From assembly GCF_018129005.1 (NCBI RefSeq), contig NZ_JAAEDL010000020.1:41580-105579 (forward strand): a DNA stretch of 64,000 bases. Direction: 5' to 3'. Below, piece after piece: positions 7,957 through 16,732 of the stretch; position 1 is the first letter of the stretch; each line of letters opens with the position of its first letter. The notes beneath the pieces are model-generated. The model made no database searches. It worked only from the letters and a program-made list of their open reading frames with translations, and was not told the DNA's origin. This DNA is from Neoroseomonas eburnea. GTDB taxonomy: Bacteria; Pseudomonadota; Alphaproteobacteria; Acetobacterales; Acetobacteraceae. A program made the translations under genes and the position numbers.

Positions 7957-8940
7957 TCAGAGCCCGCGATCGGCGCGGGTGGCCGCGAGGTCGTCCTCGA
8001 TGAAGGCGCGCACCAGGTCCTCGAGCGACTCCTGCTCGGCGAAGCCGAGGCGCCGCGCGCGCTTGGCCTCGAAGGCGGCCGGCCAGCCGACGACGATGTC
8101 GAACACCTCCCTGTCGAAGGCGAAACCGACCTTGTCGCGGGCCTCGCGGCCGGCGACGGCCTCCAGCGCCGCGAGCAGCTTGGCCACCGTCGCGCTGCGC
8201 CCCGGCGGATTGATGCCGCGATCTGTGCCGAGGCCGGCGGTGTCCATCGTCGCCGCGTGCAGGAACCACTCCATGCTGCTGCGCGGGGAGCAGATCCACA
8301 CCGCGAATTCCGGCGGCACCGGGCAGTCGGTGGCAAGCCCGAGCAGCGGCTCCCGGATGATGGCCGAGACGAAGGAGGACGCGGCCTTGTTCGGCCGCCC
8401 CGGCCGCACCATCACCGTCGGCAGGCGGATGCTGACGGCATCGAGGAAGCCCCTGCGCGTCGCGTCCTGCAGCAGCAGCTCGCCGATCGCCTTCTGCGCG
8501 CCATAGGAATTGGTCGGCACCTGGCGGCCGTCATCGGGCACCACCGCCTCCTGCCCGCCGCCGAAGGAGGCGACGGAGGAAGTGAAGATCACCCGCGGCT
8601 TCGTCCCCAGTGCGCGGCAGGCCTGCAGCACCGCCAGCGTGCCATGCAGGTTCACCTTCATGCCGAGGTCGAAATCGGCCTCCGCCGCGGCGCTGACCAC
8701 GGCGGCGAGATGGAAGACCAGCTCCGTCCCCGCCGGGATGGCCGCCGCCACCGCCGCCGGGTCGGCCACGTCGCCGCCCAGGCACTGCACCGGGAAGGGG
8801 GCGGCGAGCGGCGCCGGGGCTGCGAGGTCGAACAGCGTCAGGCCCGTGATGGACCTGCCGCCCAGCGCCCCGTCCCTGGCCAGCCGTGCCGCCAGCTTGC
8901 GGCCCAGGAACCCGCCGCCGCCCAGGATGGTGATCTTCAT
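7957..8940 (-). CDS. denD: NAD-dependent epimerase/dehydratase family, D-erythronate dehydrogenase-like
   Basis: Extended SDR of 327 residues. The nucleotide-binding motif GGGGFLGRKLA is at residues 7-17, the active-site pair is in YGAQK, and the preceding serine is in IFTSSVASF. The whole pattern matches DenD, which oxidises D-erythronate at C2 in tetronate catabolism, but no partner genes of that pathway (OtnI/OtnC types) are nearby, so the substrate is inferred. The start at 8940 is the ATG before the Rossmann strand; the open frame upstream to 10164 is antisense to the lyase gene and spurious. Confidence 0.75.
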   Translation of the reverse strand: MKITILGGGGFLGRKLAARLARDGALGGRSITGLTLFDLAAPAPLAAPFPVQCLGGDVADPAAVAAAIPAGTELVFHLAAVVSAAAEADFDLGMKVNLHGTLAVLQACRALGTKPRVIFTSSVASFGGGQEAVVPDDGRQVPTNSYGAQKAIGELLLQDATRRGFLDAVSIRLPTVMVRPGRPNKAASSFVSAIIREPLLGLATDCPVPPEFAVWICSPRSSMEWFLHAATMDTAGLGTDRGINPPGRSATVAKLLAALEAVAGREARDKVGFAFDREVFDIVVGWPAAFEAKRARRLGFAEQESLEDLVRAFIEDDLAATRADRGL

Positions 8941-9006
8941 GCCGCGCCCTCTCCGGTCCTCGTCCCGGTTTGGCGCGGGGCGCGCGCCGGCGCAATATGG
9001 GCCACC

Positions 9007-10182
9007 ATGATCCCGACCCGTCCGTTCCGATTCCTTATCAACCGCCAGCACGGCACCCCGGGGATCGTCGTCCTGCCCGACGGCGCCTTCCGCCGCGCGA
9101 AGGCGGAGATCGCCTCCTGGCCAGGCTATGCGCCGACCCCGCTGGTGGACCTGCCGGACGCCGCCGCCGCCGCCCGGGTGGGCGCGGTCCGCTACAAGGA
9201 TGAGGGCGGGCGCTTCGGCCTTGGTTCCTTCAAGGCGTTGGGCGGCGCCTATGCGGTCATGCGCCTGCTCCAGGGCGAACTGGCCAGGCGCGGCGTCGCC
9301 AATGCCGCCACCGCCGCCGAGCTGATGGACGGCACCTACAAGGAGGCCACCCGCGCCATCACCGTCTGCTGCGCGACCGACGGCAACCATGGCCGCTCCG
9401 TCGCCTGGGGCGCCCAGCGCTTCGGCGCGGGCTGCGTCATCTTCGTCCATGAGCATGTCAGCCAGGGCCGCCGCGACGCCATCGCGAAATGGGGTGCCGA
9501 GATCCGGGTCGTCCCCGGCAACTACGACGACGCGGTGCGGGAAGCGCAGAAGCAGGCCGACGCGAACACGTGGTTCGTCGTCTCCGACACCTCCTATGCC
9601 GGCTACACCGAGGTTCCGCGCGACGTGATGCAGGGCTACCGCGTCATGGCCGACGAGGCCGCGGACCAGCTCGGCCAGGCGCCCACCCATGTCTTCGTCC
9701 AGGGCGGCGTGGGCGGCGTGGCCGCCGCGGTGTCCACGCAGATGCGCGCGCGCTTCGGCAGCGGCGTGAAGATCGTCGTCGCCGAGCCCGAGAAGGCCGC
9801 CTGCCTGCTCGCCAGCGCCGAGGCCGGGCAGCCGACCACCATCGGGGGCGAGCTCGACACGCTGATGGCCGGCCTCGCCTGCGGGGAACCCTCGCTGCTC
9901 GCCTGGCAGGAGCTGGAGCGCGGCGCCTACGCCTTCATGGCCGTGCCGGACGAGAGCGCGGTGGACTGCATGAAGGCGCTCGCCGCCCGCACGCCGCCGG
10001 TGGTGGCGGGCGAAAGCGCGGTGGCGGGCCTCGCCGCCCTGCTGCTGGCGGCGCAGGAACCCTTCGCGCGCGCAGCATTGGGACTGGAGGAAGCCAGCCG
10101 GATCCTGCTCTTCGGCACCGAAGGCGCCACGGATCCGCAGGTTTATGCGCGCCTCGTCGGACATGTCCCTTCATCAGACTGA
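9007..10182 (+). CDS. dpaL: Diaminopropionate ammonia-lyase
   Basis: PLP-dependent fold-type II enzyme, 391 residues, that eliminates ammonia from 2,3-diaminopropionate (and often D-serine) to give pyruvate. The PLP lysine is K76 in GSFKALGG, the asparagine loop is in CATDGNHGRSVAWGAQ and the phosphate-binding glycine loop is VQGGVGGVAAAV. The start at 9007 leaves 66 bases to the divergent DenD-like gene, which must hold both promoters; in-frame sequence back to 7369 is antisense to other genes. Its last codons overlap the first of the direct repeats before ugpB. Confidence 0.9.
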   Translation: MIPTRPFRFLINRQHGTPGIVVLPDGAFRRAKAEIASWPGYAPTPLVDLPDAAAAARVGAVRYKDEGGRFGLGSFKALGGAYAVMRLLQGELARRGVANAATAAELMDGTYKEATRAITVCCATDGNHGRSVAWGAQRFGAGCVIFVHEHVSQGRRDAIAKWGAEIRVVPGNYDDAVREAQKQADANTWFVVSDTSYAGYTEVPRDVMQGYRVMADEAADQLGQAPTHVFVQGGVGGVAAAVSTQMRARFGSGVKIVVAEPEKAACLLASAEAGQPTTIGGELDTLMAGLACGEPSLLAWQELERGAYAFMAVPDESAVDCMKALAARTPPVVAGESAVAGLAALLLAAQEPFARAALGLEEASRILLFGTEGATDPQVYARLVGHVPSSD

Positions 10183-10207
10183 CATCGCTCTGTAATCTCT
10201 CTGCAAA
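10168..10207 (+). promoter_or_regulatory. Putative Pho boxes (PhoB sites) of the ugp operon
   Basis: Seven-base units spaced exactly 11 bases apart: CCTTCAT (10168), CTGACAT (10179), CTGTAAT (10190) and CTGCAAA (10201). The PhoB consensus is CTGTCAT repeated with an 11-base period, matched at 5, 6, 6 and 4 of 7 positions. The site is 49 bases before the ugpB start, and ugp is a classic PhoB-activated operon in E. coli. The second unit overlaps the stop codon of the preceding lyase gene. Binding is inferred, not shown. Confidence 0.7.
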
Positions 10208-10255
10208 GGCGTCCGGTTAAGCCGCCGCGTCGCCACAACGGGAGAGGACGACCCG

Positions 10256-11605
10256 ATGCACCGTCGTACATTGCTGACCGGGGCGATGTCCCTTGGCGTC
10301 GCCGCGCCCGCGCTGGGCCAGTCCCAGCCCATCGAGATCCAGTTCTGGCACGGCCTCGCCAATCCCCTCGGCGGGCTGCTGGAAAAGCGCGCCACCGACT
10401 TCAACGCGACCCAGACCCGCTTCAAGGTCGTGCCGACCTTCCGCGGCTCCTACCCGGAGACGATGGTCGCCGCGATCGCCGCCTTCCGTGCCGGCAATGC
10501 GCCGCACATCGTCCAGATGTTCGAGGTCGGCACCGGCACCATGATGGCCGCCGGCCGCGCGGTGAAGCCGGTGCACGAGCTGCTGGCCGAGACCGGCATC
10601 GAGATCGACTTCAACGACTACCTGCCCGGCGTGCGCGGCTACTACAGCCTGTCGGACGGGCGGATGATGTCGATGCCCTTCAACAGCTCGACCACCGTCG
10701 TCTGGTACAACAAGGACGCTTTCCGCCGTGCCGGCGTCGATCCCGACAAGTTCCCGGAAACCTGGCAGGGTGTCGCCGAGATCCTGCCCAAGCTGAAGGC
10801 CGGCGGCGGCACCGCCGTGCCGATGAGCACCGCCTGGCTCACCTGGGCGCAGATCGAGAACTTCTCCGCCATCCACGACATCCCCCTCGCCACCCTGGCG
10901 AACGGCTTCGGCGGGCTCGGCACGGAACTGCGCATCAACAACCCGCTGGTGCAGCGCCACATGGCCGCGCTGGTGGATTGGCAGCGTGACGGGATGTTCC
11001 GCTACGGCGGCCGCAACAACGCCGGCGAGCCCGCCTTCCCGAACGGGGAGGCGGCGATCATGTTCACCTCCTCCGGCTTCCGCGCCCGGGTGCAGCGGGA
11101 AGCGCGCTTCAACTGGGGCGTGGCGATGCTGCCCTACTACCAGGGCACGCCGAACGCGCCGATCAACAGCATCATCGGCGGCGCCAGCCTCTGGGTGATG
11201 AACAAGGGTCCGGCCGCCGGCGGCGGGCGTTCCCGCGACGAGTTCCAGGGCGTCGCCGAGTTCTTCAAGTACCTCAGCAACCCCGAGGTGGACGCGCAGT
11301 GGCACATGGACACGGGCTATGTCCCGGTGCGCCGCGCCTCCTACGCCCTCGCGCGCGACCGCGGCTTCTACCGCGACAATCCCGGCGCGGACGTGCCGAT
11401 CGAGCAGCTCCTGCGCGGCGGCGGCACGCTGACCGACAACAGCCGCGGCATCCGCCTGGGCGGCTTCGTCGAGATCCGCACCATCATGGAGGAAGAGCTC
11501 GAGCGCTCCTTCCAGGGCCAGCAGACGGCCCAGCAGGCGCTGGTGAACGCGACCAACCGCGGCAACCAGGTGCTGCGCAACTTCGAGCGCGCCAACCGCG
11601 GCTGA
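10256..11605 (+). CDS. ugpB: sn-glycerol-3-phosphate ABC transporter substrate-binding protein
   Basis: Periplasmic receptor of 449 residues with signal peptide RRTLLTGAMSLGVAAPALGQ. It matches UgpB along its length, for example IQFWHGLANPLGG at the mature N-terminus, AFRAGNAPHIVQMFEVGT and NSSTTVVWYNKDAFRRAG. UgpB binds glycerol-3-phosphate and glycerophosphodiesters. It is the first gene of ugpBAEC, the order found in many proteobacteria, and is preceded by Pho-box-like repeats, so expression under phosphate limitation is likely. GGGAGAGGA lies shortly before the ATG. Confidence 0.93.
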   Translation: MHRRTLLTGAMSLGVAAPALGQSQPIEIQFWHGLANPLGGLLEKRATDFNATQTRFKVVPTFRGSYPETMVAAIAAFRAGNAPHIVQMFEVGTGTMMAAGRAVKPVHELLAETGIEIDFNDYLPGVRGYYSLSDGRMMSMPFNSSTTVVWYNKDAFRRAGVDPDKFPETWQGVAEILPKLKAGGGTAVPMSTAWLTWAQIENFSAIHDIPLATLANGFGGLGTELRINNPLVQRHMAALVDWQRDGMFRYGGRNNAGEPAFPNGEAAIMFTSSGFRARVQREARFNWGVAMLPYYQGTPNAPINSIIGGASLWVMNKGPAAGGGRSRDEFQGVAEFFKYLSNPEVDAQWHMDTGYVPVRRASYALARDRGFYRDNPGADVPIEQLLRGGGTLTDNSRGIRLGGFVEIRTIMEEELERSFQGQQTAQQALVNATNRGNQVLRNFERANRG

Positions 11606-11633
11606 TGACAGGCGCGGCGCCGCGGAGGCTTGA

Positions 11634-12515
11634 TTGAGAAAGAAGGTCATCTTCCGCGGCGCCGCGCTGCCCTATCTGCTGCTGATGCCGCAGATGGCGG
11701 TGACGCTGGTCTTCTTCTTCTGGCCGGCCGGCATGGCGGTCTGGCAATCGACGCTGCGCCAGGACGCCTTCGGCCTGCGCACCGAATTCGTCGCCTTCGA
11801 GAACTTCCTCGACCTCTTCCACGACCCGATCTACCTCAACGCCGCCTGGAACACCGTCATCTTCGCCTCCTCGGTCGCGGCGCTGGCGCTCGGCGCGGCC
11901 TTGTTCCTCGCGGTCCAGGCCGACAAGCAGATCCGCGGCGCGGGCGTCTACAAGACCCTGCTCATCTGGCCCTATGCGGTCGCTCCCGCGCTCGCCGCGG
12001 TGCTGTGGCTGTTCATCTTCCACCCCTCGATCGGCCTCGTCGGCCGCGGCTTCGGTGCGCTCGGCATCGAATGGGACTACCGGGTGAATGGCGGGCAGGC
12101 GATGGCGATGGTGATCATCGCCGCGGCGTGGAAGCAGGTTTCCTACAACTTCATCTTCTTCCTCGCCGGGCTGCAGTCGATCCCGAGTTCGGTGCTGGAA
12201 GCCGCGGCGATCGACGGGGCACGGCCGATGCGCCGCTTCTGGACGGTGGTCTTCCCGCTGCTCTCGCCCACCGCCTTCTTCCTGCTGGTGGTGAACCTGG
12301 TCTACGCCTTCTTCGACACCTTCGGCATCATCCACGCGCTGACGCGCGGCGGGCCCGGCAATGCGACCGAGACGCTGATCTACAAGGTCTATGTCGATGG
12401 CGTGCAGAACCTCAACCTCGGTTCCTCCGCCGCGCAGAGCGTGATCCTGATGATCATCGTCATCGCCCTGACGGCCATCCAGTTCCGCTTCATCGAACGC
12501 CGGGTCCACTACTGA
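11634..12515 (+). CDS. ugpA: Glycerol-3-phosphate ABC transporter permease UgpA
   Basis: Inner-membrane permease of 293 residues with six hydrophobic segments. The EAA-type loop contacting the ATPase reads [20 protein letters not shown]. The start is a TTG at 11634, supported by GGAGG five bases upstream and by the typical N-terminus [18 protein letters not shown]; no ATG or GTG fits. The stop codon overlaps the ugpE ATG in TGATG, implying translational coupling. Confidence 0.92.
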   Translation: MRKKVIFRGAALPYLLLMPQMAVTLVFFFWPAGMAVWQSTLRQDAFGLRTEFVAFENFLDLFHDPIYLNAAWNTVIFASSVAALALGAALFLAVQADKQIRGAGVYKTLLIWPYAVAPALAAVLWLFIFHPSIGLVGRGFGALGIEWDYRVNGGQAMAMVIIAAAWKQVSYNFIFFLAGLQSIPSSVLEAAAIDGARPMRRFWTVVFPLLSPTAFFLLVVNLVYAFFDTFGIIHALTRGGPGNATETLIYKVYVDGVQNLNLGSSAAQSVILMIIVIALTAIQFRFIERRVHY

Positions 12516-13411
12516 TGTCGGGTGCGGCCATCGACGTCGAGGCGCTTGCCGCCGCTTCCCGCCGCCGCCGCGCGCGCGAGCGGATGCTGACGCATCTCGC
12601 CCTGGTCCTCGGGGTTGCCGTCTTCGCCCTGCCGATCTGGATCACCATCGTCGGGTCCACGCACGACACCGACACGATCGGCCGCGGCGACGTGCCGCTG
12701 CTGCCGGGCGGCGAGGCCCTTCACAACTATACGACCGCCTGGTTCCAGGGCGGCGGCGGGCGCAACACCTTCGCCGTGCCGGCCAGCACCATGCTGCTCA
12801 ACAGCCTGGTCATGGCGCTGCTGATCGCCTGCGGGAAGATCGCCATCTCGCTGCTCTCGGCCTTCGCGGTGGTGTTCTTCTCCTTCCCGCTGCGCATGGT
12901 CTTCTTCTGGATGATCTTCATCACCCTGATGCTGCCGGTCGAGGTGCGCATCATCCCGACCTTCCAGGTGATGACCGATCTCTCGCTGATCGACAGCATG
13001 ACCGGCCTGACCCTGCCGCTCATCGCCTCGGCCACCGCCACGCTGCTGTTCCGCCAGTTCTTCCTCACCATCCCCGACGAGTATGTCGAGGCCGCCAAGG
13101 TGGACGGCGCCGGTCCGCTGCGTTTCCTCAAGGACGTGGTGCTGCCGCTCTCGGTGACCAATATCGCCGCGCTCTTCGTCATCCTCTTCATCTATGGCTG
13201 GAACCAGTATCTCTGGCCGCTGCTGATGGTGTCGAACCGCGACCTCGAGACCATCATCGTCGGCCTGACCAAGATGATCGGCATCGGCGACACGCAGAAC
13301 GAGTGGAACCTCATCATGGCCACCGCGGTCTTCGCCCTGCTGCCGCCGGTCGCCGTCGTGGTGCTGTTGCAGCGCTGGTTCATCAAGGGCCTGACCGAGA
13401 CGGAGAAGTAG
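12515..13411 (+). CDS. ugpE: Glycerol-3-phosphate ABC transporter permease UgpE
   Basis: Second membrane subunit, 298 residues, six hydrophobic segments, EAA loop [20 protein letters not shown]. The first 25 residues are Ala/Arg-rich and longer than in E. coli UgpE. The start at 12515 is the ATG that overlaps the ugpA stop by one base; the frame stays open upstream to 11630 only because of high GC. Four bases separate it from ugpC. Confidence 0.92.
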   Translation: MSGAAIDVEALAAASRRRRARERMLTHLALVLGVAVFALPIWITIVGSTHDTDTIGRGDVPLLPGGEALHNYTTAWFQGGGGRNTFAVPASTMLLNSLVMALLIACGKIAISLLSAFAVVFFSFPLRMVFFWMIFITLMLPVEVRIIPTFQVMTDLSLIDSMTGLTLPLIASATATLLFRQFFLTIPDEYVEAAKVDGAGPLRFLKDVVLPLSVTNIAALFVILFIYGWNQYLWPLLMVSNRDLETIIVGLTKMIGIGDTQNEWNLIMATAVFALLPPVAVVVLLQRWFIKGLTETEK

Positions 13412-13415
13412 CCGC

Positions 13416-14483
13416 GTGGCGAGCCTCGACATCCAGGGTGTGACCAAGGCCTTCGGCGCGACCAACGTACTGCACGGCATCGACCTCGCGGTCGCGGACG
13501 GCGAGATGGTGGTGATCGTCGGCGCCTCCGGCTGCGGCAAGTCCACCCTGCTGCGCATCGTCGCGGGGCTGGAGACGCCGAGCTCCGGCCGGGTGCTGAT
13601 CGAGGGCCGCGACGTCACCCCGCTGGAGCCCGCCGACCGCGACATCGCCATGGTGTTCCAGACCTACGCGCTCTATCCGCACATGTCGGTCTTCGACAAC
13701 ATGGCCTACGGCCTCAAGATTCGCGGCCTGCCCAAGGCGGAGATCCGTGCCCGCGTCGAGGAAGCCGCCGCCCTGCTGTCGATCGGCCAACTGCTCGACC
13801 GCAAGCCGCGCCAGTTGTCGGGCGGTCAGCGCCAGCGCGTCGCCATGGGCCGCGCCATCGTGCGCCACCCCAAGCTGTTCCTCTTCGACGAGCCGCTGTC
13901 GAACCTCGACGCCAAGCTGCGCGTGCAGATGCGTGCCGAGATCCGCCGGCTGCAGAAGCGTCTGTCGGTCACCTCGCTTTTCGTCACCCACGACCAGGTG
14001 GAGGCGATGACGCTCGGCGATCGGCTGGTGGTGATGCACGAAGGGCGCGCGGCCCAGGTCGGCACGCCGATGGAGGTCTGGTCGCGCCCGGCCGACACCT
14101 ACGTCGCCTCCTTCATCGGCAGCCCGGCGATGAACTTCCTGCCCGCCACGCTGACCGAGGGTGGCGCCGCGGCGCGGCTCGGCGGCGGCGCGGTGTGGCG
14201 CTTCGCCGACGGCGCGCGGCCGGGCGGGGAAGGGCGCGCCGTCACGCTGGGCATCCGCCCGGAACACCTGCTGCCCGACGGCGCGGACGGCCTGCCGCTT
14301 GGCGTCGAGCTCGCCGAGCCGCTCGGCTCGGAGACTGTCGTGCATGGCCGGCTGCCGGACGGCACCGCGCTGACCGCGCGCCTGCCGGGCGGTGTCCCCG
14401 GGGAGGGTCTGCGCGTCGCGCCCGATCTCGCCGCCCTGCATGTCTTCGACGGGGAAGGCGGAAAGCGCCTCGATCCAGCCTGA
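13416..14483 (+). CDS. ugpC: Glycerol-3-phosphate ABC transporter ATP-binding protein UgpC
   Basis: ATPase of the CUT1 type, 355 residues: Walker [10 protein letters not shown] at 36-44, signature [12 protein letters not shown], Walker [14 protein letters not shown]-loop VTHDQ, and a C-terminal regulatory (MalK/TOBE-like) domain from about residue 240. The start is GTG at 13416, four bases after the ugpE stop. It completes the importer; no UgpQ phosphodiesterase follows. Confidence 0.92.
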   Translation: MASLDIQGVTKAFGATNVLHGIDLAVADGEMVVIVGASGCGKSTLLRIVAGLETPSSGRVLIEGRDVTPLEPADRDIAMVFQTYALYPHMSVFDNMAYGLKIRGLPKAEIRARVEEAAALLSIGQLLDRKPRQLSGGQRQRVAMGRAIVRHPKLFLFDEPLSNLDAKLRVQMRAEIRRLQKRLSVTSLFVTHDQVEAMTLGDRLVVMHEGRAAQVGTPMEVWSRPADTYVASFIGSPAMNFLPATLTEGGAAARLGGGAVWRFADGARPGGEGRAVTLGIRPEHLLPDGADGLPLGVELAEPLGSETVVHGRLPDGTALTARLPGGVPGEGLRVAPDLAALHVFDGEGGKRLDPA

Positions 14484-14490
14484 GCACCCA

Positions 14491-14520
14491 TTGACGCGTC
14501 CGGCGCCGGCCTCCCAGATA
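14491..14520 (+). promoter_or_regulatory. Possible sigma-70-type promoter of the first tandem Bug gene
   Basis: TTGACG at 14491-14496, an 18-base spacer and CAGATA at 14515-14520, 31 bases before the gene start. The -35 hexamer differs from consensus at one base; the -10 is weak. The same TTGACG appears before the next Bug gene and the 25173 oxidoreductase gene. Confidence 0.4.
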
Positions 14521-14551
14521 CGCGGCAAGAACACGGGAGGAATAGGCAGCC

Positions 14552-15529
14552 ATGAATCGTCGTCACGTCCTCGGCATTGGAGCCGCCGGCGCTCTCGCGC
14601 CCTTCGCCGTGCGCGCCCAGGCGCCGGTCTGGCCGACCCAGCCGGGCCGCATCGTCGTGCCCTTCGCCGCCGGCGGGCCCACCGACATCCCCGCCCGCCT
14701 GCTCGCGGACGAGATGTCGAAGTTCCTGCCGCATCGCCTCGTGGTCGAGAACCGCACCGGCTCCGGCGTGCTGATCGGCACCGACGTGGTCGCCAAGGCG
14801 CCGAAGGATGGGCATACCATCCTCTACACCACGGTCGGCCACGCCTATCTTCCGGGGCTGTTCGAGAACCTGCCCTTCGACCCGATGGCGGATTTCACGC
14901 CCGCCGCCTTCATCGGCCAGATCCCGATGATCCTGCTGGTGAACAAGGATTTCCCCGCGCGGACCCTGCCGGACCTGATCAGACTGCTGCGCGACAACCC
15001 GGGCAAGTATGACTACGCCTCCTCGGGCAATGGCGGCGCGGTGCATCTCGGCACCGAGCTGTTCCTGCACATGGCGGGCGGGCTGCGGGTGAACCACATC
15101 TCCTTCCGCGGTTCCTCGGCCGCGATGCCGGAGGTGCTGGCCGGGCGCATCCCGATGATCTTCGACGTCGCCGCCGGCGCGCTGCCCTACATCCAGCGCG
15201 GCGAGCTGCGTCCGCTCGCCATCAGCACCCGCACGCGCATGCCCTATGCGCCCGACATCCCGACCTTCATCGAGGGCGGCGTGCCGGAGTTCGAATGCTA
15301 CACCTGGCACATGGCGATGGTGCCCGCGGGCACGCCCATGCCGGTGGTGCGGGCGATCAACGCCGGCTTCAACCGGGCCCTGGCGATCCCGGCGGTGCAG
15401 GCACGGCTGGCGCAGATGACGATGAACGTCACCACCGACAGCACCCCGGAGAGCGCGGCGCGCTTCCTGGCCAGCGAGACGGCAAAATGGACGCCCGTCA
15501 TCCGCGGGGCGGGCATCCGGCCGAGCTGA
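14552..15529 (+). CDS. Bug-family solute receptor
   Basis: 325 residues, signal peptide NRRHVLGIGAAGALAPF ending at VRAQ. The first cleft loop reads RIVVPFAAGGPTDIPARLL and the second ENRTGSGVLIGTD, which lacks the common GAxGxIG form. GGGAGGAATAGGCAGCC precedes the ATG. With the following gene it forms a tandem pair sharing GGPTDIPARL and the downstream VAKAPKDG segment, so the two arose by duplication. It lies 68 bases after ugpC but has its own promoter-like sequence. Confidence 0.9.
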   Translation: MNRRHVLGIGAAGALAPFAVRAQAPVWPTQPGRIVVPFAAGGPTDIPARLLADEMSKFLPHRLVVENRTGSGVLIGTDVVAKAPKDGHTILYTTVGHAYLPGLFENLPFDPMADFTPAAFIGQIPMILLVNKDFPARTLPDLIRLLRDNPGKYDYASSGNGGAVHLGTELFLHMAGGLRVNHISFRGSSAAMPEVLAGRIPMIFDVAAGALPYIQRGELRPLAISTRTRMPYAPDIPTFIEGGVPEFECYTWHMAMVPAGTPMPVVRAINAGFNRALAIPAVQARLAQMTMNVTTDSTPESAARFLASETAKWTPVIRGAGIRPS

Positions 15530-15552
15530 ACGGCCGCTCCCGGATGGAGCGG

Positions 15553-15581
15553 TTGACGCATGCCGAGGCTTGGTCCATGCG
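15553..15581 (+). promoter_or_regulatory. Possible -35 element and promoter of the second tandem Bug gene
   Basis: TTGACG at 15553-15558 followed after 17 bases by CATGCG, 24 bases before the start codon. The -35 matches the one before the sister gene; the -10 is poor, so this is tentative. Confidence 0.3.
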
Positions 15582-15604
15582 TCCGAACGTTCGGGAGAAT
15601 GCAC

Positions 15605-16573
15605 ATGAACCGTCGTCACCTGCTGGGCCTCGGCGCTGCCGCGGCCCTCGCCCCCGTTGCCGCGCGCGCCCAGGGCTGGCCGAGCCAGCCGGTGCGCCTG
15701 GTGGTTCCCTTCGCGGCCGGCGGCCCGACCGACATTCCCGCCCGGCTCTTCGCTGACGAGCTGTCCAAGACCCTGCCCCAGCGCGTCATCGTCGAGAACC
15801 GCACCGGCGCCGGCGTCGTGGTCGGCACCGATGCCGTCGCCAAGGCGCCGAAGGACGGCCAGACCTTTCTCTACACCACGGTCGCCCATTCGGTGCTGCG
15901 CGCGCTCTTCCCGCGCCTGCCCTTCGATCCGGTGGCCGATTTCACCCCCGTCTCGCTGATCGGCGTGATCCCGATGGTGATCACGGTGAACAAGGACTTC
16001 CCGGCGCGCACCCTGCAGGAGCTGGTCGCCAAGCTGCGCGCCGAGCCCGGCAGGCACGACTACGCGAGCAGCGGCAATGGCGGCGCCCTGCACCTCGCGA
16101 CCGAACTTCTGCTGCGCCGCGCCGGCGTCCGCGCCAACCACGTGCCCTATCGCGGCACGGCGGCCGCCATGCCGGACGTGCTGAACGGCACCATCCCCAT
16201 CATCGTGGACGTCGCCACCACCACGCTGCCCTTCGTGCAGCGCGGCGAGACCCGCGCCCTGGCGGTGATGGACAGCCAGCGCCTGCCGCAGCTTCCCGAC
16301 GTGCCGACCACGGCAGAGGCCGGCTTCCCCGGCCTCGAGGCCTATACCTGGCACATGGTTCTGGCGCCGTCCGGCACGCCCGCGCCGGTGGTGGATGCCG
16401 CCGCCCAGGCCTTCGGCAAGGTCGCCGCGGATGCCGGGGTGCAGCGCCGCCTGGCGGACCTGGCGATGCGGATCGAGCCCGACACCTCCCCCGCCCGCGC
16501 CGCCGCCTGGATGGAGGCGGAGCGGACCAAGTGGGAGAGCATCATCCGCGAGGCAGGCATCCGCACGGATTGA
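15605..16573 (+). CDS. Bug-family solute receptor, tandem paralogue
   Basis: 322 residues, signal peptide NRRHLLGLGAAAALAP ending at ARAQ. Motifs RLVVPFAAGGPTDIPARLF and ENRTGAGVVVGTD mirror the preceding gene. The start at 15605 was chosen because the signal peptide begins there and GGGAGA precedes it; the in-frame ATG at 15560 would add 15 unrelated residues. Its 3' end runs into repeat family A copy 1, which separates it from the convergent AroE-like gene. Confidence 0.9.
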   Translation: MNRRHLLGLGAAAALAPVAARAQGWPSQPVRLVVPFAAGGPTDIPARLFADELSKTLPQRVIVENRTGAGVVVGTDAVAKAPKDGQTFLYTTVAHSVLRALFPRLPFDPVADFTPVSLIGVIPMVITVNKDFPARTLQELVAKLRAEPGRHDYASSGNGGALHLATELLLRRAGVRANHVPYRGTAAAMPDVLNGTIPIIVDVATTTLPFVQRGETRALAVMDSQRLPQLPDVPTTAEAGFPGLEAYTWHMVLAPSGTPAPVVDAAAQAFGKVAADAGVQRRLADLAMRIEPDTSPARAAAWMEAERTKWESIIREAGIRTD

Positions 16574-16589
16574 GCGTTCGCTCGATCCC

Positions 16590-16732
16590 TCATACCAGCG
16601 GCCGCTATTCGCGACCGCTGGCATCGGCCGTTTCGTGCCCTCAGGCGCCGGGCGCAAACCTCCGGTCTGCTTCGCTTCGCCGGACCACCGGCGGGCCGCA
16701 TCGCGTCAGCGATCGCAAGGAACAGCGATCGC
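16590..16732. repeat. Modular palindromic repeat family A, copy 1 (variant end)
   Basis: It starts TCATACCAGCGGCCGC and matches the other family A copies (31263, 34944, 39568) up to GGGCCGCATCGCG near 16705. The usual distal GGCACGAGT hairpin is replaced by a different one: GCGATCGC (16709-16716), 8-base loop, GCGATCGC (16725-16732). The last codons and stop (16706-16708) of the AroE-like gene lie inside this end. Confidence 0.85.

Noticed and set aside
7369..9006. In-frame upstream extension of the ammonia-lyase gene
   Set aside because: Antisense to the YqhA-like and DenD-like genes; the real protein starts at 9007 with the conserved N-terminus.
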